Below the pieces are notes generated by a model, which did no database searches, had not been told where the DNA came from, and worked only from the letters and a program-made list of their open reading frames with translations. DNA of 5,404 nt from an uncultured Clostridia bacterium (GTDB lineage: Bacteria > Bacillota > Clostridia > Oscillospirales > Acutalibacteraceae), in the NCBI GenBank assembly GCA_945788455.1, contig CALZMC010000057.1, forward strand, positions 1 through 5,404. The letters run 5' to 3'. Shown here piece after piece: positions 1-5,404 of the stretch. Position 1 is the first letter of the stretch; each line of letters starts with the position of its first letter. Made by a program: the position numbers and the translations under genes.

Positions 1-107
1 TTTGCACAATGGAGGCAAAATAAGGTTTGTTTAATTATATTTTTGGCGTGGTTCAGACCACTTTATCGACAGTCTGATGGCATTGTAGATTTTTCTGCAA
101 TGCCGTT
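1..107. other. Intergenic left end downstream of sigF, rich in inverted repeats
   Basis: No gene is supported here. The stretch after the sigF stop codon holds two hairpins. One pairs 79-89 with 94-104 and is listed separately as a plus-strand terminator. The other is a small 5-bp hairpin, GTGGT (48-52) with ACCAC (57-61). A third inverted repeat, TCAGAC (53-58) with GTCTGA (72-77), overlaps these and could form an alternative fold. Read on the minus strand, none of these is followed by a U run, so no clear intrinsic terminator for the sigF transcript is visible. Two plus-strand reading frames stop near the edge (TAA at 21-23 and at 32-34), and either could be the tail of a rightward gene. 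The fragment is too short to tell. Confidence 0.5.
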
Positions 108-110
108 TTA
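79..110 (+). terminator. Intrinsic terminator for a rightward transcript entering from the left
   Basis: On plus-strand RNA, 79-89 pairs with 94-104 to give an 11-bp stem (GGCAUUG/CAAUGCC, one U-G wobble, then AGA/UCU) with a four-U loop. It is followed by GUUUUAUAUU. On the minus strand the wobble becomes an A-C mismatch and no U run follows, so the plus orientation fits better. It overlaps the sigF stop codon at 108-110. I infer that a convergent gene ends just left of or at the window edge. The U run is short and broken, so strength is uncertain, and the structure may also protect the 3' end of the sigF message. Confidence 0.5.
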
Positions 111-761
111 TATTAATTCTCGAAGCTTTTTTAGTATTGATTTTTCCTTTCTCGATATTTGCACCTGCGACACTCCAAGTGCCTTTGCTACCGTTGACTG
201 CGTTAAGCCCTTATAATATCGCATATCAATTATCTGTCTTTCGGTATCATTTAGATGAGACATCAGCTGAGATACGGATAATCTGTCAAAAAGCTGTTCG
301 CTTTCGTCAACCGGAACGTCAATGCACTCATCTCCGTCATCGCCACCCGAATTCAGCGACAGCATAGGCGATATAACATTAAGTATCTCGGCAGTCTCCT
401 CAGGTGTTGTATCAAGCAAATTTGACAGCTCGCTGACGGTCGGCTCTCTCAGCTCACGAGCCATAAATTTTTCACGAATAGCCTGTGCCTTTATAGCCTT
501 ATCCTTTAGCGCTCGGCTGACCTTAATAGCTCCGCCGTCACGAAAAATCCGTTTTATCTCGCCCATAATGACAGGCACGGCGTATATTGAAAAAGCAAAG
601 CCCTTGCTTTCGTCAAAATTGTCAACAGCCTTTATCAGTCCTACGCACCCGTTTTGAAACAAATCCTCATAATCGACTCCTCTGCCTCGAAAACGATTTG
701 CAATAGAATGAACAAGCCCTAAATTTTCGCTTATTTTTTCTTCTCTTTCGGTATCTACCAT
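108..761 (-). CDS. sigF: RNA polymerase sigma-F factor (SpoIIAC), N-terminally short
   Basis: This is the first forespore-specific sigma factor of sporulation, which directs core RNA polymerase to early forespore genes after septation. The 217-residue protein shows region 2 at about residues 12-80, with DLFQNGCVGLIKAVDNFD as the core-binding part and YAVPVIMGEIKRIFRD then KVSRALK as the -10 recognition part typical of sigma-F and sigma-G. Region 3 follows at about 81-135. Region 4 lies at about 165-215, with a helix-turn-helix at TQSTVAKALGVSQVQISR. The start ATG overlaps the spoIIAB stop by 7 nt (755-761) and has only a modest TAAGG site (766-770) at 4-nt spacing, so translational coupling is likely. 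The protein is odd in beginning almost directly at region 2.1. From memory, Bacillus sigma-F is about 255 residues, with some 28 more residues ahead of this point that include region 1.2. An in-frame TAA lies 9 nt upstream of the ATG, so a longer start is excluded. Sigma-G is a less likely alternative given the spoIIA context. Confidence 0.95.
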   Translation of the reverse strand: MVDTEREEKISENLGLVHSIANRFRGRGVDYEDLFQNGCVGLIKAVDNFDESKGFAFSIYAVPVIMGEIKRIFRDGGAIKVSRALKDKAIKAQAIREKFMARELREPTVSELSNLLDTTPEETAEILNVISPMLSLNSGGDDGDECIDVPVDESEQLFDRLSVSQLMSHLNDTERQIIDMRYYKGLTQSTVAKALGVSQVQISRKEKSILKKLRELI

Positions 762-1192
762 TGTACCTTACCGGCTATCTTTTTTGTTAGTGTGACGGTC
801 GTGCCCTTGCCAAGCGTTGACCTTACGCTGATTTTGTCACAAAAGCTCTCCATAACAGTAAAGCCAAGTCCTGCCCTGTCGCCCTCGCCTGTTGTAAAAA
901 GAGGCGTCATCGCCTTTCCTATATCGTCAATACCACAGCCCTTGTCACGAACAGTCAGCTTTACGGTATTGCTTTCATATATCGCACCTGTAATAAAAAT
1001 CTTTCCGTATGTATCCTTATAGGCGTGAACAATGCAGTTAGTTACTGCCTCGCTGACGGCAGTTTTCAGGTCTGCGATTTCCTCAAGTGTCGGGTCAAGC
1101 GGTGTAACGAATGCCGACACAACAACACGCGCAAAGCTTTCGTTTATGCTTCGGCTGTCAATAGTTAGCTTAAATTCATTAATTCTTTTCAT
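755..1192 (-). CDS. spoIIAB: Anti-sigma-F factor and serine kinase SpoIIAB
   Basis: SpoIIAB binds and inactivates sigma-F and, using ATP, phosphorylates SpoIIAA on a serine. Exchange between these partners sets forespore sigma-F activity. The 145-residue product matches the usual length of about 146. It has the GHKL (Bergerat) ATPase boxes in order: N box SEAVTNCIVHAY (residues 47-58, with Glu48 as the likely catalytic base and Asn52 as the Mg ligand), G1 box DKGCGID (83-89), LFTTGEGDRAGLGFTVMESF (99-118) forming the ATP lid and G2 box, and a final GTTVTLTK (130-137). NESFARV near residues 17-23 carries Arg22, the equivalent of the Bacillus Arg20 that contacts partners. I chose the ATG at 1192 because AAGGAG sits 7 nt upstream. 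A start at 1216 would lie upstream of that site. It overlaps spoIIAA by 14 nt and sigF by 7 nt. RsbW is the paralogous alternative, but the neighbours and motif details favour SpoIIAB. Confidence 0.95.
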   Translation of the reverse strand: MKRINEFKLTIDSRSINESFARVVVSAFVTPLDPTLEEIADLKTAVSEAVTNCIVHAYKDTYGKIFITGAIYESNTVKLTVRDKGCGIDDIGKAMTPLFTTGEGDRAGLGFTVMESFCDKISVRSTLGKGTTVTLTKKIAGKVQW

Positions 1193-1511
1193 TTTCCTGC
1201 TCCTTAATAATTGCAATTCTTCCGAGCCCTGCCAGCTCCATAATCTTTTTTGTTTGCTTTGTTACATTTTTTATTTCCAAAGACGCAGTAGGCATAATCG
1301 ACTGAATGAGCCTATATCTGCCCATAACTAAGCCTATGCCCGACGAGTCCATAAATGTAACATTTCTAAAATCAATGATTAGATGCGAAGGCTTTTTTGC
1401 CATAATTGCATCGTCAATTTTGTCCCTGACTGCACCGGCAGTATGGTGGTCTATCTCGCCGATAAGATAGGCAATTACAACGCTTCCGCTTGCCTCAATC
1501 GTAACATTCAT
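1179..1511 (-). CDS. spoIIAA: Anti-sigma-F factor antagonist SpoIIAA
   Basis: SpoIIAA is a small STAS-domain protein that, when unphosphorylated, displaces sigma-F from SpoIIAB. SpoIIAB phosphorylates it, and in known systems the phosphatase SpoIIE reactivates it. The 110-residue product has the diagnostic GEIDHHTA motif near its N-terminus and the phosphorylation loop FMDSSGIGLVMGRY. The first serine of DSSG (Ser56 from the chosen start) corresponds to Bacillus Ser58. The end of the protein, MELAGLGRI, matches the last STAS helix. I chose the ATG at 1511 because TTTGGAG lies 8 nt upstream. A GTG three codons earlier (1518-1520) overlaps that site directly and cannot use it. The gene is first in the spoIIAA-spoIIAB-sigF operon, and its 3' end overlaps spoIIAB by 14 nt. 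Its ribosome binding site follows the folC terminator directly, and I could not find a convincing sigma-H promoter or Spo0A box in the gap. Confidence 0.95.
   Translation of the reverse strand: MNVTIEASGSVVIAYLIGEIDHHTAGAVRDKIDDAIMAKKPSHLIIDFRNVTFMDSSGIGLVMGRYRLIQSIMPTASLEIKNVTKQTKKIMELAGLGRIAIIKEQENEKN
1200..1205 (-). promoter_or_regulatory. Ribosome binding site deciding the spoIIAB start
   Basis: AAGGAG lies 7 nt ahead of the ATG at 1192, inside the 3' end of spoIIAA. This fixes the start at MKRINEF and rules out the upstream ATG at 1216, which would put the site inside its own coding sequence. Confidence 0.85.
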
Positions 1512-1519
1512 AGCTTTCA

Positions 1520-1526
1520 CTCCAAA
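1520..1526 (-). promoter_or_regulatory. Ribosome binding site of spoIIAA, abutting the terminator U run
   Basis: TTTGGAG ends 8 nt before the ATG at 1511 and selects it over the GTG at 1520. The site begins one base after the seven-U run of the preceding terminator (1528-1534). Any transcript starting downstream of that terminator would therefore be almost leaderless. The spoIIA mRNA probably begins upstream of or within the hairpin. Confidence 0.8.
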
Positions 1527-1527
1527 T

Positions 1528-1579
1528 AAAAAAATACCAATCTGTTAGTGTAACGGTAATAATGTAACAGATTGGTATT
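1528..1579 (-). terminator. Strong intrinsic terminator of the valS-folC unit
   Basis: On minus-strand RNA, AAUACCAAUCUGUUA (1579-1565) pairs perfectly with UAACAGAUUGGUAUU (1547-1533). This gives a 15-bp stem with a 17-nt loop, running straight into seven U (1534-1528). It lies about 23 nt after the folC stop codon. On the plus strand no U run follows, so it acts leftward. The loop holds a direct repeat (TGTAAC on the plus strand at 1549-1554 and 1563-1568). The perfect symmetry and large loop leave open a second role, such as a protein-binding operator for the spoIIA operon just downstream. Confidence 0.85.
1533..1579. repeat. Perfect 15-bp inverted repeat between folC and spoIIAA
   Basis: The arms are 1533-1547 and 1565-1579 with no mismatch, separated by 17 nt that contain two TGTAAC copies on the plus strand. 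I saw no second copy elsewhere in the window, so nothing here shows that it is a dispersed element. It forms the stem of the terminator listed separately. Confidence 0.9.
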
Positions 1580-1602
1580 AAATAATTTATCAAATTTTGG
1601 TG

Positions 1603-2622
1603 TTAAAGTAATTCTTTTATTATTTCTCTTATTAAATAAAACGAACCGCAAACGAGAGTTAAGCCGTTTTTCTTTGCATAGTCTATTGCATCAAGAGGAT
1701 TTTCAACAGAAACAACGTTGTCACAATATTTTTCGGCAATAGTCTTTAGCTCATTTGAATTCATTGAGCGAGGGTTATTCGGCGTAGTTGTGATAATCAT
1801 TTTGCATTTTCTTGCTACTAAATCCAAATAGCCGTCAACATTTTTATCTGCCATCATACCGATTAGCGCAACCTCGTTATTCAGCATTGGTGCAAGTGCT
1901 TTTCCCGCCTCAACGTTATGGCCTCCGTCAACCAAAACATTGCCTATTTTCTGTTGACGGGCAAGTGGCCTTACAAGCTCAATATCATCATTTAGACCGA
2001 GATGCTTTATAACCTTTTTTGCAAGAGTTAGGTTATCTTTATTAAAATCGCCTGTACTCTCATATCTAAAGCAGGGGCAATCAGGCTTAATGATTCCCTC
2101 TTTTTCTTTTGTGATTTCTTCAACTGTATTTCCAAGAAAGTTTGTATGGTCAAGCGAAATCGAGCAAAGAACGGCAATGTTTCTTTTTTCAACATTTGTA
2201 GCGTCTCCTCTGCCACCCATACCGCACTCAACAATAGCCCAATCAACATTTTCGTCACAAAAATACTTATACATAATCGCTGTCAAAAGCTCAAATTCAG
2301 TCAGGTCGTTATCGTGATATTTTTCTACATAATCGGCAAGTCTGTCCTTAGCGATATACTCATTATTAATTTGAATTTGCTCGCGATAATCAATGATATA
2401 AGGACTTGTAAAAAGACCTACCCTATAACCGTTTTTCATTAACGCAGACGCAATAGTATTTGCGACAGTACCCTTTCCGTTAGTTCCTGCGATATGAATA
2501 ATCTTAATCTTATCCTGCGGATTGTCAATGCTGTTAAGAAATGTCTCAATGCGAGAAAGCCCCGGCTTAATGCCAAGGCTTTGCTTTTTTTGTATTATGT
2601 TTAGAGCTTCGCTGTAATCCAT
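1603..2622 (-). CDS. folC: Folylpolyglutamate synthase / dihydrofolate synthase family protein, compact form
   Basis: This is a cytoplasmic Mur-ligase-family enzyme that adds glutamate to dihydropteroate and/or to folates with ATP. The 339 residues show the P-loop HIAGTNGKGTVAN (residues 43-55), FTSPY (71-75, where FTSPH is usual), VECGMGGRGDATNV (131-144), SLDHTNFLG (156-164), and KEKEGIIKP (172-180) with Lys174 at the position of the carbamylated lysine. The C-terminal domain has DGGHN (232-236, usually DGAHN), and CGSFYLIREI near the end matches the usual CGSLYLvGe motif. The family is normally about 420-440 residues. Here roughly 80-100 are missing between IIKP and DGGHN, where the GxHQxxNAALA segment is reduced to NKDNLTLAKKV. 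The frame is intact, so this looks like a compact natural variant rather than a frameshift. Whether it keeps both activities is unknown. The ATG is 2 nt after the valS stop, and its AGGA site lies in the last valS codons, so the two genes are probably translationally coupled. Confidence 0.88.
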   Translation of the reverse strand: MDYSEALNIIQKKQSLGIKPGLSRIETFLNSIDNPQDKIKIIHIAGTNGKGTVANTIASALMKNGYRVGLFTSPYIIDYREQIQINNEYIAKDRLADYVEKYHDNDLTEFELLTAIMYKYFCDENVDWAIVECGMGGRGDATNVEKRNIAVLCSISLDHTNFLGNTVEEITKEKEGIIKPDCPCFRYESTGDFNKDNLTLAKKVIKHLGLNDDIELVRPLARQQKIGNVLVDGGHNVEAGKALAPMLNNEVALIGMMADKNVDGYLDLVARKCKMIITTTPNNPRSMNSNELKTIAEKYCDNVVSVENPLDAIDYAKKNGLTLVCGSFYLIREIIKELL

Positions 2623-2624
2623 AA

Positions 2625-5252
2625 TTATCCTAAATTATTGATAGAATTCTTGATGTTTGAAATCTTTTCCTCAAGCATTGCCGCATCTTCCTTATTCTGT
2701 GCAACAACCTTTTCGGGTGCTTTATTTACAAAGCCGGGATTATTTAGCTTCTTCATAATAAAGTCGAGCTTATCCTGTGCCTGTGCAAGCTCCTTTTCAA
2801 GACGCTTTTTCTCTGCCTCAAAGTCAATAAGGTCGCCCATAGGGATATAGATTTTTGCATCATCTGTGATGATGGTTACTGTATTTCCTAAATCATTAAA
2901 GCTGTCGCCGACATTTACCTCATTAGCCGAGGCAAGTCTCTTAATGAATTCGACACCCATATTAAATGTATCGCAAAAAGCAGTTTCTACATTTACGGTA
3001 GCCTTGCGAGACGGAGGAATGTTCATTTCGCTTCTTCTGTTACGAATAGCGCGAATAGACTTCATAATTCTCTCCATCTCTGTCTCTTCATTTTCAAAAG
3101 CGAGAGCATCATCAAACTCAACCCACCTTGAAATCATAATTGACTCGTAATCGTGTGGAATAGCCTGATAGATTTCTTCTGTAATGAACGGCATAAACGG
3201 ATGAAGAAGCTTTAGAATATCGGTCAAAACATAAACGAGAACAGAAATAGCAGTATCCTTCGCCTTCTTATCATCGCCCTGTAATCTAATCTTTGCAATC
3301 TCGATATACCAATCGCAGAATACGTCCCAAATAAAGTCATATAGCTTTTGGATTGCGATACCTAAATCAAAGCCCTCAAGGTTTTCTGTTACCTCTTTTG
3401 CGAGAGTGTTAACCTTTGAAACAATCCACTTGTCCTCAATAGCCAAGTCAGTCGGCAGTCCGTTATATTCAAACTCATCATCAAGATACATAAGAACAAA
3501 ACGGGCAGCATTCCAAAGCTTATTTGCAAAATTACGAGATGCCTTAACCTTGTCATCAGAGAAACGCATATCATTTCCGGGAGAATTACCTGTTGCAAGA
3601 GTAAATCTCAAGGCATCGGCACCGTACTCGTCAATAATCTCAAGTGGATCAATACCGTTGCCAAGTGATTTTGACATTTTTCTGCCCTGTGCGTCACGAA
3701 CAAGACCGTGAATCAAAACAGTATCGAACGGTACATTATCTGTATGTTCAACGGCAGAGAAAATCATTCTTGCTACCCAGAAGAAAATAATATCGTAGCC
3801 TGTAACAAGGGTATTAGTCGGGTAGAAATATTTTAGCTCCTCTGTGTTCTCAGGGAAGCCGAGTGTTGAAAACGGCCACAATGCCGATGAAAACCAAGTG
3901 TCAAGAGTATCAGGGTCCTGATGAATATGCTCGCTGCCACAATGAGAACAGCACTTTGCGTCCTCTTTTGTTACAGTAACCTCACCACAGTCGTCACAGT
4001 ACCACGCAGGAATTCTGTGGCCCCGCCAGAGCTGACGCGAGATACACCAATCCTTGATGTTCTCCATCCAATGATAATAAATCTTATCAAATCTTTCAGG
4101 CACAAACTTAACCTTGCCGTCCTTTACTACCTGAACTGCAGGCTTTGCAAGTGGCTCCATTTTTACAAACCATTGCTTTGACAGTCTTGGCTCAATAGAT
4201 GTGTGACAACGGTAGCAGGTGCCGACATTATGGCTGTAATCCTCTACCTCAATCAGCGCGCCCTCTGTCTCTAAATCCTTAACGATTTCCTTTCGGCACT
4301 CATATCTATCCATACCTGTATATTTGCCCCAGCCCTCAGCGATATGACCGTCATCTGTCATAACGTCAATAACCTCAAGGTCGTGTCTTAGACCAACCTC
4401 GTAGTCGTTAGGGTCGTGCGCAGGTGTAATCTTTACAACACCTGTACCGAATTCAATATCAACATAATCATCGGCAATAACAGGAATTTCTCTGTGAACG
4501 ATAGGAAGAATTAATGTTTTTCCGATGATATCCTTATATCTTTCGTCATTAGGGTTAACGGCAACTGCTGTATCGCCGAGTAAGGTTTCGGGTCTTGTTG
4601 TTGCAAGCTCAACATAGCCTGTGCCATCCTTAAACGGATAGCGAAGATGCCAAAAATGGCCTGCCTGATCCTCATACTCTACCTCTGCATCAGAAATAGT
4701 AGTACAACAATGAGGACACCAGTTAACCATACGCTTGCCCTGATAAATCAAGCCCTTTTCGTATAGATTTACAAAAACCTCTTTTACTGCCTTTGAGCAT
4801 CCTTCGTCAAGAGTAAAGCGCTCTCTGTCCCAATCACACGATGAGCCTAATTTCTTTAACTGCTCAATAATGCGAGAGCCGTACTGGTCCTTCCAAGCCC
4901 ATGCGCGCTCCAAAAATCCGTCACGGCCGATATCCTCTTTAGTGATGCCCTCCTTGCGCATAGCCTCAACAATCTTCGCCTCGGTAGCGATAGACGCGTG
5001 GTCTGTGCCCGGTAGCCATAGAGCCTCATAGCCCTGCATTCTTCTAAAACGAATAAGAATATCCTGCAAGGTATTATCAAGTGCGTGGCCCATATGAAGC
5101 TGACCTGTAATATTCGGAGGCGGAATAACTATTGTATAAGGCTTCTTGTCGGGGTTAACCTCTGCATGAAAATACTTGTTATCACACCAAAACTTATATG
5201 TGCGATTTTCAACATCGCTTGGATTATACTGCTTTGCAAGCTCCTTTGCCAT
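2625..5252 (-). CDS. valS: Valyl-tRNA synthetase
   Basis: This class I enzyme charges tRNA-Val with valine and edits mischarged threonine. The 875 residues match the usual length of about 880. Domains in order: the catalytic N-terminal part with [17 protein letters not shown] (HIGH-type HMGH at 53-56); zinc-type cysteine pairs at 179/182 and 346/349, with a second knuckle at 419/422 and 435/438; the CP1 editing domain at about 190-345, with [11 protein letters not shown] (217-227) and [15 protein letters not shown] (269-283); the second catalytic half with [15 protein letters not shown] and KMSKS at 525-529; the anticodon-binding helical domain at about 600-760; and a C-terminal coiled-coil arm at about 809-872. 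I chose the ATG at 5252 because AAGGAG lies 7 nt upstream and [11 protein letters not shown] is the family-like N-terminus. The reading frame stays open to an ATG at 5363, but that part is the T-box leader. One oddity is that the conserved QLWWGH motif reads QLWRGH (Arg410). The gene is first in a valS-folC unit and is controlled by the T-box leader. Confidence 0.98.
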   Translation of the reverse strand: MAKELAKQYNPSDVENRTYKFWCDNKYFHAEVNPDKKPYTIVIPPPNITGQLHMGHALDNTLQDILIRFRRMQGYEALWLPGTDHASIATEAKIVEAMRKEGITKEDIGRDGFLERAWAWKDQYGSRIIEQLKKLGSSCDWDRERFTLDEGCSKAVKEVFVNLYEKGLIYQGKRMVNWCPHCCTTISDAEVEYEDQAGHFWHLRYPFKDGTGYVELATTRPETLLGDTAVAVNPNDERYKDIIGKTLILPIVHREIPVIADDYVDIEFGTGVVKITPAHDPNDYEVGLRHDLEVIDVMTDDGHIAEGWGKYTGMDRYECRKEIVKDLETEGALIEVEDYSHNVGTCYRCHTSIEPRLSKQWFVKMEPLAKPAVQVVKDGKVKFVPERFDKIYYHWMENIKDWCISRQLWRGHRIPAWYCDDCGEVTVTKEDAKCCSHCGSEHIHQDPDTLDTWFSSALWPFSTLGFPENTEELKYFYPTNTLVTGYDIIFFWVARMIFSAVEHTDNVPFDTVLIHGLVRDAQGRKMSKSLGNGIDPLEIIDEYGADALRFTLATGNSPGNDMRFSDDKVKASRNFANKLWNAARFVLMYLDDEFEYNGLPTDLAIEDKWIVSKVNTLAKEVTENLEGFDLGIAIQKLYDFIWDVFCDWYIEIAKIRLQGDDKKAKDTAISVLVYVLTDILKLLHPFMPFITEEIYQAIPHDYESIMISRWVEFDDALAFENEETEMERIMKSIRAIRNRRSEMNIPPSRKATVNVETAFCDTFNMGVEFIKRLASANEVNVGDSFNDLGNTVTIITDDAKIYIPMGDLIDFEAEKKRLEKELAQAQDKLDFIMKKLNNPGFVNKAPEKVVAQNKEDAAMLEEKISNIKNSINNLG

Positions 5253-5259
5253 AATAACA

Positions 5260-5265
5260 CTCCTT
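5260..5265 (-). promoter_or_regulatory. Ribosome binding site of valS
   Basis: AAGGAG at 7-nt spacing from the ATG at 5252, downstream of the T-box terminator. It decides the start and rules out the in-frame ATG at 5363, which lies within the leader RNA. Confidence 0.92.
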
Positions 5266-5276
5266 AAATAAATTTC

Positions 5277-5313
5277 AAAATAAAAAAGCCTCCGTCCCAA
5301 ATGAGACGAAAGC
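5277..5313 (-). terminator. T-box leader intrinsic terminator
   Basis: In the minus-strand RNA, GCUUUCGUCUC (5313-5303) pairs with GGGACGGAGGC (5298-5288) over 11 bp, including three G-U wobbles, with an AUUU loop. UUUUUUAUUUU (5287-5277) follows. The upstream arm shares UUUCGU and CUC with the antiterminator, so the two folds are mutually exclusive. Without uncharged tRNA-Val this should stop transcription before valS. Confidence 0.92.
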
Positions 5314-5335
5314 AAAAATTCCGTGGTACCACTCA
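5302..5335 (-). promoter_or_regulatory. T-box antiterminator element
   Basis: The fold can be read directly. UGAG (5335-5332) pairs with CUCA (5305-5302), and ACGGAA (5324-5319) pairs with UUUCGU (5311-5306). Between the two helices is the canonical 7-nt bulge UGGUACC (5331-5325), and the apical loop is UUUUUGC (5318-5312). This is the standard T-box architecture, in which the bulge's UGGN captures the free 3' end of uncharged tRNA. N is U here, complementary to A73 of tRNA-Val. Confidence 0.9.
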
Positions 5336-5369
5336 AATTGCATATCCTAAATAAATATGCCACTCAAAT
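5329..5369. repeat. 10-bp direct repeat inside the valS leader
   Basis: On the plus strand CCACTCAAAT occurs at 5329-5338 and again at 5360-5369, 31 nt apart. In the RNA this places AUUUGAGUGG both at the T-box bulge and just before Stem III. Only the downstream copy continues into the UACC that completes the T-box bulge. It may be chance, or reflect conserved sequence at the foot of Stem I. Confidence 0.7.
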
Positions 5370-5404
5370 CCTTAACGCAGATATACGTACCAAGTTACTG
5401 CTAT

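Larger units (their letters stand above)
5277..5404 (-). promoter_or_regulatory. T-box riboswitch leader of valS (partial; 5' end outside the window)
   Basis: This leader senses uncharged tRNA-Val and allows read-through into valS. In transcript order the window shows the 3' part of Stem I, a small Stem III (GCAUAU/AUAUGC, 5340-5345 with 5355-5360), the conserved T-box GAGUGGUACCACGG (5334-5321), and an intrinsic terminator (5313-5277). The bulge UGGU pairs with an ACCA tRNA end, as expected for a tRNA-Val with discriminator A. A candidate specifier codon is GUU (5376-5374, in UGCGUUAAGG), a valine codon followed by a purine. It lies on the 3' side of Stem I where specifiers usually sit. GUA triplets at 5398, 5390 and 5386 are alternatives. 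The 5' strand of Stem I, which would settle this, and the promoter lie beyond position 5404. Confidence 0.93.

Noticed and set aside
11..77. GGAGG followed by a TTG-started 16-codon plus-strand frame, a possible leader peptide
   Set aside because: The start codon is weak, the spacing is long, and there is no gene downstream on that strand.
1..214. Plus-strand open frame running from the left edge to a stop at 212-214
   Set aside because: It runs through the hairpins and antisense to sigF, shows no recognisable protein pattern, and lies across a plus-strand terminator.
1193..1216. ATG start for spoIIAB at 1216
   Set aside because: The AAGGAG site lies downstream of it, 7 nt before the ATG at 1192, and the shorter product matches the family length.
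108..1511. Reading the module as rsbV-rsbW-sigB
   Set aside because: The DHHTA motif, the YAVPVIMGEI...KVSR sigma signature and the gene order without other rsb genes fit spoIIAA-spoIIAB-sigF.
1512..1520. GTG start for spoIIAA at 1520
   Set aside because: The GTG overlaps the GGAG site itself, while the ATG at 1511 has proper 8-nt spacing.
2028..2258. Leftward open frame of 76 codons inside folC, considered as evidence of a frameshift
   Set aside because: The folC frame carries all motifs without a break on both sides. This frame shows no FolC-like motif and is a shadow.
2638..3711. Plus-strand open frames antisense to valS
   Set aside because: They have no ribosome binding sites or recognisable domains and mirror the valS coding pattern.
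5253..5363. In-frame N-terminal extension of ValS to the ATG at 5363
   Set aside because: These codons are the T-box antiterminator and terminator. The family-like N-terminus and a good AAGGAG site place the start at 5252.

Overview
The window looks like chromosomal DNA from an endospore-forming, AT-leaning Firmicute. A class Clostridia member is most likely, perhaps of the Oscillospiraceae/Ruminococcus group, but the family is only a guess. Three things support this: a spoIIA-type sporulation operon, a T-box leader in front of an aminoacyl-tRNA synthetase gene, and AAGGAG-type ribosome binding sites. All five genes lie on the minus strand, so the window is read from right to left.

Right part (5404 to 1528): a T-box riboswitch leader for valine (cut by the window edge) precedes valS (valyl-tRNA synthetase). 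folC (folylpolyglutamate/dihydrofolate synthase family) follows 2 nt later. This unit ends in a strong intrinsic terminator with a perfect 15-bp stem and a run of seven U (1528-1579). The leader shows both competing structures. One is an antiterminator whose 7-nt bulge carries UGGU, fitting a tRNA-Val ACCA end. The other is a terminator sharing part of the same bases.

Left part (1511 to 108): spoIIAA, spoIIAB and sigF (spoIIAC) form a tightly overlapping operon with overlaps of 14 and 7 nt. In this partner-switching module, SpoIIAB is an anti-sigma factor and kinase that holds sigma-F. SpoIIAA, when dephosphorylated, frees sigma-F to start forespore transcription. Beyond sigF, positions 1-107 hold inverted repeats, including a hairpin that reads as an intrinsic terminator on the plus strand. 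This suggests a convergent gene lies off the left edge.

I see no mobile element, CRISPR array, tRNA or rRNA gene, and no convincing undescribed system. The points worth a second look are: a sigma-F lacking the N-terminal region 1.2 segment; a FolC about 80-100 residues shorter than usual, with the loss in its middle; a spoIIAA gene whose ribosome binding site directly abuts the folC terminator, leaving no room for its own promoter in the gap; and a Trp-to-Arg change in a highly conserved ValS motif.
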